A stretch of 64,000 nucleotides of DNA from Eunapius fragilis. Its lineage: Eukaryota; Porifera; Demospongiae; Spongillida; Spongillidae. The stretch lies in assembly GCA_963681505.1 (NCBI GenBank), contig OY811979.1, forward strand, positions 1,225,430 to 1,289,429, read 5' to 3'. The notes beneath the pieces were generated by a model, which saw nothing but the letters and a program-made list of their open reading frames with translations, searched no databases and had not been told where the DNA came from. Shown piece after piece: positions 1-11,049 of the stretch. Both the position numbers and the translations under genes were made by a program. The stretch's first letter is position 1. The number at the start of each line of letters is the position of its first letter.

Positions 1-317
1 TTCCTACCCCAAGAACACCTGCTTCGGTATGGGTTCACAAAGCGATTCAAAAGTAGGTTCCCACCCATACATTTCTATGGGAAATGTTTTTGACTATTTT
101 AGCATCGAATGTAGATGAGACATGCAATATGAGCAAACCACTGCACACTTGGAAGATAGCAGTAACCACACCTCTTTCTCTTTTTAATGCCACCCCGAGC
201 ATACCTGCCTTGGTATGGGTTTACCAAGCGATTCAAAAGTAGGTTCGCACCCATACATTTCTATGGGAAATTTTTTTGACTATTTTAGCATCGAGGTGTA
301 GATGAGACAGGCAATAT

Positions 318-526
318 GAGCAAACCACTGCACACTTGGAAGATAGCAGTAACCACTCCTCTATCTCTTTTAATTCCTACCCCAGGAACACCTGCTTCGG
401 TATGGGTTCACTAAGCGATTCAGAAGTAGGTTCCCAACCATACGTTCCTATGGGAAACCACCCAATACATCTCTATAGGATGTATTGACTACATTAGCAT
501 TGAGGTGTTAATGAGACTTGCAATAT
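318..526 (+). repeat. Representative long (209-bp) satellite A monomer
   Basis: Relative to the 185-187 bp monomers, this type has about 22 extra bases. After CCATACGTTCCTATGGGAA it reads ACCACCCAATACATC, then TCTATAGGA, before returning to TTGACTACATTAGC. The added part resembles the CCCATACATTTCTATGGGAA segment just before it, so the long type looks like a local duplication of that segment followed by divergence. It also recurs in the other arm in reverse complement (for example near 11,341-11,372). Confidence 0.8.
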
Positions 527-711
527 GAGCAAACCACTGCATACATGGAAGATAGCAGTAACCACTCCTCTATCTCCTTTTAATGCCACCCCGAGCATAC
601 CTGCTTTGGGATGGGTTTACCAAGCGATTCAAAAGTAGGTTCCCACCCATACATTTCAATGGGAAATTTTTGACTATCTTAGCATCGAGGTGTTGATGAG
701 ACATGCAATGG

Positions 712-896
712 GAGCAAACCACTGCACACATGGAAGATAGCAGTAACCACTCCTCTATCTCCTTTTAATGCCACCCCGAGCATACCTGCTTTGGTATGGG
801 TTTACCAAGCGATTCAAAAGTAGGTTCCCACCCATACATTTCTATGGGAAATTTTTGACTATCTTAGCATCGAGGTGTTGATGAGACATGCAATAT
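712..896 (+). repeat. Representative short (185-bp) satellite A monomer
   Basis: A typical short monomer, measured from one GAGCAAACC to the next. It contains small dyads. One is CCCATA and TATGGG around a 6-base loop, seen in standard copies of the segment CCCATACATTTCTATGGG. Another, in copies with the TTTACCAAG form, is TTGGTA and TACCAA around TGGGTT. A longer-range pair, GTATGGGT and ACCCATAC, lies about 28 bases apart. Such short dyads are common in satellites and could form weak hairpins; no function is shown by sequence alone. Confidence 0.8.
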
Positions 897-3800
897 GAGC
901 AAACCACTGCACACATGGAAGATAGCAGTAACCACTCCTCTATCTCCTTGTAATGCCACCAAGAGCATACCTGCTTTGGTATGGGATTACCAAGCGATTC
1001 AAAAGTAGGTTCCCACCCATACATTTCTATGGGAAATTTTTTTGACTATTTTAGCATCGAGGTGTAGATGAGACAGGCAACATGAGCAAACCACTGCACA
1101 CTTGGAAGATAGCAGTAACCACTCCTCTATCTCTTTTAATTCCTACCCCAAGAACACCTCCTTCGGTATGGGTTCACTAAGCGATTCAAAAGTAGGTTCC
1201 CAGCCATACATTCCTATGGGAAACCATCCAATACATCTCTATAGGAAGTATTGACTACATTAGCATCGAGGTGTTAATGAGACTTGTAATATGAGCAAAC
1301 CACAGCACACATGGAAGATAGCAGTAACCACACCTCTATCTCTTTTAATTCCTACCCCAAGAACACCTGCTCCGGTATGGGTTCACTAAGCGATTCAAAA
1401 GTAGGTTCCCACCCATACATTTCTATGGGAAATGTTTTTGACTATTTTAGCATCGAGATGTAGATGAGACATGCAATATGAGCAAACCACTGCACACTTG
1501 GAAGATAGCAGTAACCACACCTCTTTCTGTTTTTAATGCCACCCCGAGCATACCTGCCTTGGTATGGGTTTACCAAGCGATTCAAAAGTAGGTTCGCACC
1601 TATACATTTCTATGGGAAATTTTTTTGACTATTTTAGCATCGAGGTGTAGATGAGACAGGCAATATGAGCAAACCACTGCACACTTGGAAGATAGCAGTA
1701 ACCACTCCTCTAAGTCTTTTAATTCCTACCCCAAGAACACCTGCTTCGGTATGGGTTCACTAAGCGATTCAAAAGTAGGTTCCCAACCATACATTCCTAT
1801 GGGAAACCACCCAATACATCTCTATAGGATGTATTGACTACATTAGCATTGAGGTGTTAATGAGACTTGCAATATGAGCAAACCACTGCATACATGGAAG
1901 ATAGCAGTAACCACACCTCTATCTCTTTTAATTCCTACCCCAAGAACACCTGCTTCGGTATGGGTTCACAAAGCGATTCAAAAGTAGGTTCCCACCCATA
2001 CATTTCTATGGGAAATGTTTTTGACTATTTTAGCATCGAATGTAGATGAGACATGCAATATGAGCAAACCACTGCACACTTGGAAGATAGCAGTAACCAC
2101 ACCTCTTTCTCTTTTTAATGCCACCCCGAGCATACCTGCCTTGGTATGGGTTTACCAAGCGATTCAAAAGTAGGTTCGCACCCATACATTTCTATGGGAA
2201 ATTTTTTTGACTATTTTAGCATCGAGGTGTAGATGAGACAGGCAATATGAGCAAACCACTGCACACTTGGAAGATAGCAGTAACCACTCCTCTATCTCTT
2301 TTAATTCCTACCCCAGGAACACCTGCTTCGGTATGGGTTCACTAAGCGATTCAGAAGTAGGTTCCCAACCATACGTTCCTATGGGAAACCACCCAATACA
2401 TCTCTATAGGATGTATTGACTACATTAGCATTGAGGTGTTAATGAGACTTGCAATATGAGCAAACCACTGCATACATGGAAGATAGCAGTAACCACTCCT
2501 CTATCTCCTTTTAATGCCACCCCGAGCATACCTGCTTTGGGATGGGTTTACCAAGCAATTCAAAAGTAGGTTCCCACCCATACATTTCAATGGGAAATTT
2601 TTGACTATCTTAGCATCGAGGTGTTGATGAGACATGCAATGGGAGCAAACCACTGCACACATGGAAGATAGCAGTAACCACTCCTCTATCTCCTTTTAAT
2701 GCCACCCCGAGCATACCTGCTTTGGTATGGGTTTACCAAGCGATTCAAAAGTAGGTTCCCACCCATACATTTCTATGGGAAATTTTTGACTATCTTAGCA
2801 TCGAGGTGTTGATGAGACATGCAATATGAGCAAACCACTGCACACATGGAAGATAGCAGTAACCACTCCTCTATCTCCTTGTAATGCCACCAAGAGCATA
2901 CCTGCTTTGGTATGGGATTACCAAGCGATTCAAAAGTAGGTTCCCACCCATACATTTCTATGGGAAATTTTTTTGACTATTTTAGCATCGAGGTGTAGAT
3001 GAGACAGGCAACATGAGCAAACCACTGCACACTTGGAAGATAGCAGTAACCACTCCTCTATCTCTTTTAATTCCTACCCCAAGAACACCTCCTTCGGTAT
3101 GGGTTCACTAAGCGATTCAAAAGTAGGTTCCCAGCCATACATTCCTATGGGAAACCATCCAATACATCTCTATAGGAAGTATTGACTACATTAGCATCGA
3201 GGTGTTAATGAGACTTGTAATATGAGCAAACCACAGCACACATGGAAGATAGCAGTAACCACTCCTCTATCTTCTTTCAATGCCATCCCTAGCATACCTG
3301 CTTCGGTATGGGTTTACCAAGCGATTCAAAAGTAGGTTCCCACCCATACTTTTCTATGGGAAATTTATGACTATCTTAGCATCGAGGTGTTGATGAGACA
3401 TGCAATATGAGCAATCCACTGCACACTTGGAAGATAGCAGTAACCACACCTCTATCTCTTTTAATTCCTACCCCAAGAACACCTGCTTCGGTATGGGTTC
3501 ACTATGCGATTCAAAAGTAGGTTCCCACCCATACATTTCTATGGGAAATGTTTTTGACTATTTTAGCATCGAGATGTAGATGAGACATGCAATATGAGCA
3601 AACCACTGCACACTTGGAAGATAGCAGTAACCACACCTCTTTCTCTTTTTAATGCCACCCCGAGCATACCTGCCTTGGTATGGGTTTACCAAGCGATTCA
3701 AAAGTAGGTTCGCACCCATACATTTCTATGGGAAATTTTTTTGACCATTTTAGCATCGAGGTGTAGATGAGACAGGCAATATGAGCAAACCACTGCACAC

Positions 3801-4079
3801 TTGGAAGATAGCAGTAACCACTCCTCTATCTCTTTTAATTCCTACCCCAAGAACACCTGCTTCGGTATGGGTTCACTAAGCGATTCAAAAGTAGGTTCCC
3901 AACCATACATTCCTATGGGAAACCACCCAATACATCTCTATAGGATGTATTGACTACATTAGCATTGAGGTGTTAATGAGACTTGCAATATGAGCAAACC
4001 ACTGCATACATGGAAGATAGCAGTAACCACTCCTCTATCTCCTTTTAATGCCACCCCGAGCATACCTGCTTTGGTATGG

Positions 4080-5390
4080 GTTAACCAAGCGATTCAAAAG
4101 TAGGTTCCAGCCCATACATTCCTATGGGAAACCACAAATACATCTCTATGGGAAAGATTGACTATCTTAGCATCGAGGTGTTGATGAGACATGCAATATG
4201 AGCAAACCACTGCACACATGGAAGATAGCAGTAACCACTCCCCTATCAGTTTTAAATGCCACCCTGAGCATACCTGCTTCGGTATGGGTTAACCAAGCGA
4301 TTCAAAAGTAGGTTCCAACCCATACATTCCTATGGGAAACCACCCATACATCTCAATGGTAAAGATTGACTATCTTAGCATCGAGGTGTTGATGAGACAT
4401 GCAATATGAGCAAACCACTGCACACATGGAAGATAGCAGTAACCACTCCTCTATCAGTTTTAAATGCCACCCTGAGCATACCTGCTTCGGTATGGGTTAA
4501 CCAAGCGATTCAAAAGTAGGTTCCAACCCATACATTCCTAAGGGAAACCACCCATGCATCTCAATGGTAAAGATTGACTATCTTAGCATCGAGGTGTTGA
4601 TGAGACATGCAATATGAGCAAACCACTGCACACATGGAAGATAGCAGTAACCACTCCTCTATCAGTTTTAAATGCCACCCTGAGCATACCTGCTTCGGTA
4701 TGGGTTAACCAAGCGATTCAAAAGTAGGTTCCAACCCATACATTCCTATGGGAAACCACCCATACATCTCTTTGGGAAAGATTGACTATCTTAGCATCGA
4801 GGTGTTGATGAGACATGCAATATGAGCAAACCACTGCACACATGGAAGATAGCTGTAACCACACCTCTCTCTATTTTAAATGCGACCCTGAGCATACCTG
4901 CTTCGGTATGGGTTAACCAAGCGATTCAAAAGTAGGTTCCAACCCATACATTCTTATGGGAAACAACCCATCCATCTCAATGGGAAAGATTGACTATTTT
5001 AGCATCGAGGTGTTGATGAGACATGCAATAAGAGCAAACGACTGCACACATGGAAGATAGCTGTAACCATTCCTCTATCTGTTTTAAATGCCACCCCGAG
5101 CATACCTGCTTCGGTATGGGTTAACCAAGCGATTCAAAAGTAGGTTCCAACCCATACATTCCTATGGGAAACCACAAATACATCTCTATGGGAAAGATTG
5201 ACTATCTTAGCATCGAGGTGTTGATGAGACATGCAATATGAGCAAACCACTGCACACATGGAAGATAGCAGTAACCACTCCTCTATCAGTTTTAAATGCC
5301 ACCCTGAGCATACCTGCTTCGGTATGGGTTAACCAAGCGATTCAAATGTAGGTTCCAACCCATACATTCCCATGGGAAGCCACCCAATTC
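4080..5390 (+). repeat. Satellite A subfamily block of consecutive 208-bp monomers (first block)
   Basis: Here the monomers change character: successive GAGCAAACC landmarks at 4,408, 4,616 and 4,824 are each 208 bp apart, so long monomers occur back to back rather than alternating with short ones. Diagnostic bases are CAGTTTTAAATGCC in place of CTCTTTTTAATGCC, GGTATGGGTTAACCAAG, AGGTTCCAACCCATAC, and CATCTCAATGGTAAAG. The variant ACCACAAATACATC appears at about 4,132 and again at about 5,172, which marks a five-monomer internal period of about 1,040 bp. Both ends grade back into the ordinary subfamilies. Confidence 0.85.
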
Positions 5391-6459
5391 ATCTCTATGG
5401 GAAATATTGACTATATTATCATCGAGGTGTTGATGAGACTTGAAATATGAGCAAACCACACAACACTTGGAAGATAGCAGTAACCACACCTCTATCTCTT
5501 TTTATTGCCACCCCAAGCATACCTGCTTCGGTATGGGTTTACCAAGCGATTCAAAAGTAGGTTCCCACCCATACTTTTCTATGGGAAATTTTTGACTATC
5601 TTAGCATCGAGGTGTTGATGAGACATGCAATATGAGCAAACCACTGCACACTTGGAAGATAGCAGTAACCACACCTCTATATCTTTTATTTCCTACCCCA
5701 AGAACACCTGCTTCGGTATGGGTTCACTAAGCGATTCAAAAGTAGGTTCCCACCCATACATTTCTATGGGAAATGTTTTTGACTATTTTAGCATCGAGAT
5801 GTAGATGAGACATGAAATATGAGCAAACCACTGCACACTGGGAAGATAGCAGTAACCACACCTCTATCTCTTTTTAATGCCACCCCGAGCATACCTGCCT
5901 TGGTATGGGTTTACCAAGCGATTCAAAAGTAGGTTCGCACCCATACATTTCTATGGGAAATTTTTTTGACTATATTAGCATCGAGGTGTAGATGAGACAG
6001 GCAATATGAGCAAACCACTGCACACTTGGAAGATAGCAGTAACCACTCCTCTATCTCTTTTAATTCCTACCCCAAGAACACCTGCTTCGGTATGGGTTCA
6101 CTAAGCGATTCAAAAGTAGGTTCCCAGCCATACATTCCTATGGGAAACCACCCAATACATCTCTATAGGAAGTATTGACTACATTAGCATCGAGGTGTTA
6201 ATGAGACTTGTAATATGAGCAAACCACAGCACACATGGAAGATAGCAGTAACCACTCCTCTATCTTCTTTCAATGCCATCCCTAGCATACCTGCTTCGGT
6301 ATGGGTTTACCAAGCGATTCAAAAGTAGGTTCCCACCCATACATTTATATGGGGAATGTTTTTGACTATTTTAGCATCGAGGTGTTGATGAGACATGCAA
6401 TATGAGCTAACCACTGCACACATGGAAGATAGCAGTAACCATTCCTCTATCTTCTTTCA

Positions 6460-8020
6460 ATGCCATCCCTAGCATACCTGCTTCGGAATGGGTTAACCAA
6501 GCGATTCAAAAGTAGGTTCCAACCCATACATTCCTATGGGAAACCACCCATACATCTCAATGGTAAAGATTGACTATCTTAGCATCGAGGTGTTGATGAG
6601 ACATGCAATATGAGCAAACCACTGCACACATGGAAGATAGCAGTAACCACTCCTTTATCAGTTTTAAATGCCACCCTGAGCATACCTGCTTCGGTATGGG
6701 TTAACCAAGCGATTCAAAAGTAGGTTCCAACCCATACATACCAATGGGAAACCACCCATACATCTCTTTGGGAAAGATTGACTATCTTAGCATCGAGGTG
6801 TTGATGAGACATGCAATATGAGCAAACCACTGCACACATGGAAGATAGCAGTAACCACACCTCTCTCTATTTTAAATGCGACCCTGAGCATACCTGCTTC
6901 GGTATGGGTTAACCAAGCGATTCAAAAGTAGGTTCCAACCCATACATTCTTATGGGAAACAACCCATCCATCTCTATGGGACAGATTGACTATCTTAGCA
7001 TCGAGGTGTTGATGAGACATGCAATAAGAGCAAACGACTGCACACATGGAAGATAGCAGTAACCATTCCTCTATCTGTTTTAAATGCCACCCCGAGCATA
7101 CCTGCTTCGGTATGGGTTAACCAAGCGATTCAAAAGTAGGTTCCAACTCATACATTTCTATGGGAAACCACAAATGCATCTCTATGGGAAAGATTGACTA
7201 TCTTAGCATCGAGGTGTTGATGAGACATGCAATATGAGCAAACCACTGCACACATGGAAGATAGCAGTAACCACTCCTCTATCAGTTTTAAATGCCACCC
7301 TGAGCATACCTGCTTCGGTATGGGTTAACCAAGCGATTCAAAAGTAGGTTCCAACCCATACATTCCTATGGGAAACCACCCATACATCTCAATGGTAAAG
7401 ATTGACTATCTTAGCATCGAGGTGTTGATGAGACATGCAATATGAGAAAACCACTGCACACATGGAAGATAGCAGTAACCACTCCTCTATCAGTTTTAAA
7501 TGCCACCCTGAGCATACCTGCTTCGGTATGGGTTAACCAAGCGATTCAAAAGTAGGTTCCAACCCATACTTTGTTATGGGAAACAACCCATACATCTCAA
7601 TGGTAAAGATTGACTATCTTAGCATCGAGGTGTTGATGAGACATGCAATATGAGCAAACCACTGCACACATGGAAGATAGCAGTAACCACTCCTCTATCA
7701 GTTTTAAATGCCACCCTGAGCATACCTGCTTCGGTATGGGTTAACCAAGCGATTCAAAAGTAGGTTCCAACCCATACATTCCTATGGGAAACCACCCATA
7801 CATCTCAATGGTAAAGATTGACTATCTTAGCATCGAGGTGTTGATGAGACATGCAATATGAGCAAACCACTGCACACATGGAAGATAGCAGTAACCACTC
7901 CTCTATCAGTTTTAAATGCCACCCTGAGCATACCTGCTTCGGTATGGGTTAACCAAGCGATTCAAAAGTAGGTTCCAACCCATACTTTGTTATGGGAAAC
8001 AACCCATCCATCTCTATGGG
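6460..8020 (+). repeat. Satellite A subfamily block of consecutive 208-bp monomers (second block)
   Basis: A second run of the same 208-bp subfamily seen near 4.1-5.4 kb, with the same diagnostics: CAGTTTTAAATGCC, GGGTTAACCAAG, CTCAATGGTAAAG, and ACCACAAATGCATC near 7,168. The two runs are separated by about 1.1 kb of mixed short and long monomers. This pattern suggests that a block of the subfamily was copied as a unit within the left arm. Confidence 0.85.
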
Positions 8021-8639
8021 AAATTTTTTTGACTATATTAGCGTCGAGGTGTAAATGAGACAGGCAATATGAGCAAACCACTGCACACTTGGAAGATAGC
8101 AGTAACCACTCCTCTATCTCTTTTAATTCCTACCCCAAGAACACCTGCTTCGGTATGGGTTCACTAAGCGATTCAAAAGTAGGTTCCCAGCCATACATTC
8201 CTATGGGAAACCACCCAATACATCTCTATAGGAAGTATTGACTACATTAGCATCGAGGTGTTAATGAGACTTGTAATATGAGCAAACCACAGCACACATG
8301 GAAGATAGCAGTAACCACTCCTCTATCTTCTTTCAATGCCATCCCTAGCATACCTGCTTCGGTATGGGTTAACCAAGCGATTCAAAAGTAGGTTCCCACC
8401 CATACTTTTCTATGGGAAATTTTTGACTACCTTAGCATCGAGGTGTTGATGAGACATGCAATATGAGCAAACCACTGCACACTTGGAAGATAGCAGTAAC
8501 CACACCTCTATCTCTTTTAATTCCTACCCCAAGAACACCTGCTTCGGTATGGGTTCACTAAGCGATTCAAAAGTAGGTTCCCACCCATACATTTCTATGG
8601 GAAATGTTTTTGACTATTTTAGCATCGAGATGTAGATGA

Positions 8640-9960
8640 GACATGCAATATGAGCAAACCACTGCACACTTGGAAGATAGCAGTAACCACACCTCTTTCT
8701 CTTTTTAATGCCACCCCGAGCATACCTGCCTTGGTATGGGTTTACCAAGCGATTCAAAAGTAGGTTCGCACCTATACAGTTCTATGGGAAATTTTTTTGA
8801 CTTTTTTAGCATCGAGGTGTAGATGAGACAGGCAATATGAGCAAACCACTGCACACTTGGAAGATAGCAGTAACCACTCCTCTAAGTCTTTTAATTCCTA
8901 CCCCAAGAACACCTGCTTCGGTATGGGTTCACTAAGCGATTCAAAAGTAGGTTCCCAACCATACATTCCTATGGGAAACCACCCAATACATCTCTATAGG
9001 ATGTATTGACTACATTAGCATTGAGGTGTTAATGAGACTTGCAATATGAGCAAACCACTGCATACATGGAAGATAGCAGTAACCACACCTCTATCTCTTT
9101 TAATTCCTACCCCAAGAACACCTGCTTCGGTATGGGTTCACAAAGCGATTCAAAAGTAGGTTCCCACCCATACATTTCTATGGGAAATGTTTTTGACTAT
9201 TTTAGCATCGAATGTAGATGAGACATGCAATATGAGCAAACCACTGCACACTTGGAAGATAGCAGTAACCACACCTCTTTCTCTTTTTAATGCCACCCCG
9301 AGCATACCTGCCTTGGTATGGGTTTACCAAGCGATTCAAAAGTAGGTTCGCACCCATACATTTCTATGGGAAATTTTTTTGACTATTTTAGCATCGAGGT
9401 GTAGATGAGACAGGCAATATGAGCAAACCACTGCACACTTGGAAGATAGCAGTAACCACTCCTCTATCTTCTTTCAATGCCATCCCTAGCATACCTGCTT
9501 CGGTATGGGTTAACCAAGCGATTCAAAAGTAGGTTCCCACCCATACTTTTCTATGGGAAATTTTTGACTATCTTAGCATCGAGGTGTTGATGAGACATGC
9601 AATATGAGCAAACCACTGCACACTTGGAAGATAGCAGTAACCACACCTCTATCTCTTTTAATTCCTACCCCAAGAACACCTGCTTCGGTATGGGTTCACT
9701 AAGCGATTCAAAAGTAGGTTCCCACCCATACATTTCTATGGGAAATGTTTTTGACTATTTTAGCATCGAGATGTAGATGAGACATGCAATATGAGCAAAC
9801 CACTGCACACTTGGAAGATAGCAGTAACCACACCTCTTTCTCTTTTTAATGCCACCCCGAGCATACCTGCCTTGGTATGGGTTTACCAAGCGATTCAAAA
9901 GTAGGTTCGCACCTATACAGTTCTATGGGAAATTTTTTTGACTTTTTTAGCATCGAGGTG
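8640..9960 (+). repeat. Satellite A block re-using the 1.9-kb higher-order repeat segment
   Basis: Bases about 9,039-9,221 match about 1,867-2,049 in phase (offset 7,172 bp), including the private CATCGAATGTAGATG deletion variant near 9,207 and 2,035. A second internal duplication is visible: the variant CTATACAGTTCTATGGG with GACTTTTTTAGC occurs near 8,772-8,806 and again near 9,914-9,948, about 1,142 bp apart. This is further evidence of repeated block duplication within the arm. Confidence 0.75.
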
Positions 9961-10984
9961 TAGATGAGACAGGCAATATGAGCAAACCACTGCACACTTG
10001 GAAGATAGCAGTAACCACTCCTCTATCTCTTTTAATTCCTACCCCAAGAACACCTGCTTCGGTATGGGTTCACTAAGCGATTCAAAAGTAGGTTCCCAAC
10101 CATACATTCCTATGGGAAACCACCCAATACATCTCTGTAGGATGTATTGACTACATTAGCATTGAGGTGTTAATGAGACTTGCAATATGAGCAAACCACT
10201 GCATACATGGAAGATAGCAGTAACCACACCTCTATCTCTTTTAATTCCTACCCCAAGAACACCTGCTTCGGTATGGGTTCACTAAGCGATTCAAAAGTAG
10301 GTTCCCACCCATACATTTCTATGGGAAATGTTTTTGACTATTTTAGCATCGAGATGTAGATGAGACATGCAATATGAGCAAACCACTGCACACTTGGAAG
10401 TTAGCAGTAACCACACCTCTTTCTCTTTTTAATGCCACCCCGAGCATACCTGTTTTGGGATGGGTTTACCAAGCGATTCAAAAGTAGGTTCCCACCCATA
10501 CATTTCAATGGGAAATTTTTGACTATCTTAGCATCGAGGTGTTGATGAGACATGCAATAGGAGCAAACCACTGCACACATGGAAGATAGCAGTAACCACT
10601 CCTCTATCTCCTTTTAATGCCACCCCGAGCATACCTGCTTTGGTATGGGTTAAGCAAGCGATTCAAAAGTAGGTTCCCACCCATACATTTCTATGGGAAA
10701 TTTTTTACTATCTTAGCATCGAGGTGTTGATGAGACAAGCAATATAAATAAACCACTGCACACATGGAAGATAGCAGTAGCCATTCCTCTATCTGTTTTA
10801 AATGCCACCGAGAGCATACCTGCTTCGGTATGGGTTAACCAAGCGATTCAAAAGTAGGTTCCCACCCATACTTTTCTATGGGAAATTTTTGACTATCTTA
10901 GCATCGAGGTGTTGATGAGACATGCAATATGAGCAAACCACTGCACACATGGAAGTTTGCAGTAACCACTCCTCAATCTGTTTT

Positions 10985-11049
10985 AAATGCCACCCCGAGA
11001 ATACCTGGTAAACCCATACCAACGCAGGTATGCTCGGGGTTGCATTAAA
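10985..11049. other. Orientation switch (inversion breakpoint) in satellite A
   Basis: The array reverses direction here. The left arm runs AAATGCCACCCCGAG, AATACCTG, ending at 11,007. A 17-base spacer, 11,008-11,024, reads GTAAACCCATACCAACG. The right arm then starts CAGGTATG, CTCGGGGTTGCATTAAA, the reverse complement of the left arm with two mismatches in the first 23 bases. All monomers to the left read GCAATATGAGCAAACC; all to the right read GGTTTGCTCATATTGC. The spacer itself is reverse-orientation monomer sequence, so the true breakpoint is close to 11,007-11,008 and about 11-17 bases of the left-orientation monomer are missing. No mobile element lies at the join. A long-read assembly artefact cannot be excluded from sequence alone. 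Confidence 0.93.

Larger units (their letters stand above)
1..3261 (+). repeat. Satellite A higher-order repeat, 1,931-bp period (10 monomers)
   Basis: Bases 1 to about 1,330 recur at 1,932 to about 3,261, in phase over ten monomers whose lengths are 187, 209, 185, 185, 187, 209, 187, 187, 209 and 186 bp (sum 1,931). Shared private variants confirm the phase: the GCAATGGGAGC variant near 706 and 2,637, and the ACCAAGAGCATACC variant near 958 and 2,889. The copies are near-identical by eye (one difference is at about 634 versus 2,565, AAGCGATTC versus AAGCAATTC). They diverge after about 1,330, where the second copy switches to a monomer with a CTTCTTTCAATGCC segment. Near-identity of multi-monomer blocks indicates recent amplification by unequal exchange or a related process. 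Confidence 0.9.
1..11007 (+). repeat. Satellite A array, left arm (185-209 bp monomers)
   Basis: This is an uninterrupted head-to-tail tandem array, entered already in progress at base 1. Each monomer carries the same landmarks in order: GAGCAAACCACTGCACAC, then GGAAGATAGCAGTAACCAC, a T/C-rich CTCCTCTATCTC, ATGCCACCCCGAGCATACC, GGTATGGGTT, AAGCGATTCAAAAGTAGG, CCCATACATTTCTATGGG, and TTAGCATCGAGGTGT. Measuring from one GAGCAAACCA to the next (131, 318, 527, 712, 897, 1084, 1293, 1480, 1667, 1876, 2062) gives spacings of 185-187 bp or 209 bp. No intervening gene or mobile element was seen. A monomer near nucleosome-repeat length is common for eukaryotic centromeric and pericentromeric satellites; that role is inference here. 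Open frames of about 60 codons recur because the monomer recurs and are not genes. Confidence 0.97.

Noticed and set aside
842-1024. Recurrent open frames of about 60 codons in satellite A (conceptual peptides containing LLLSSMCAVVCSY), suggesting a small membrane protein
   Set aside because: They recur once per monomer, in both array orientations, with the same ends set by the repeat; they reflect monomer sequence only and have no ribosome-binding or promoter context.
11008-11024. The 17-bp spacer at the inversion as a transposon remnant or terminal-repeat junction
   Set aside because: The spacer is ordinary reverse-orientation satellite A sequence; there is no target-site duplication or terminal repeat.
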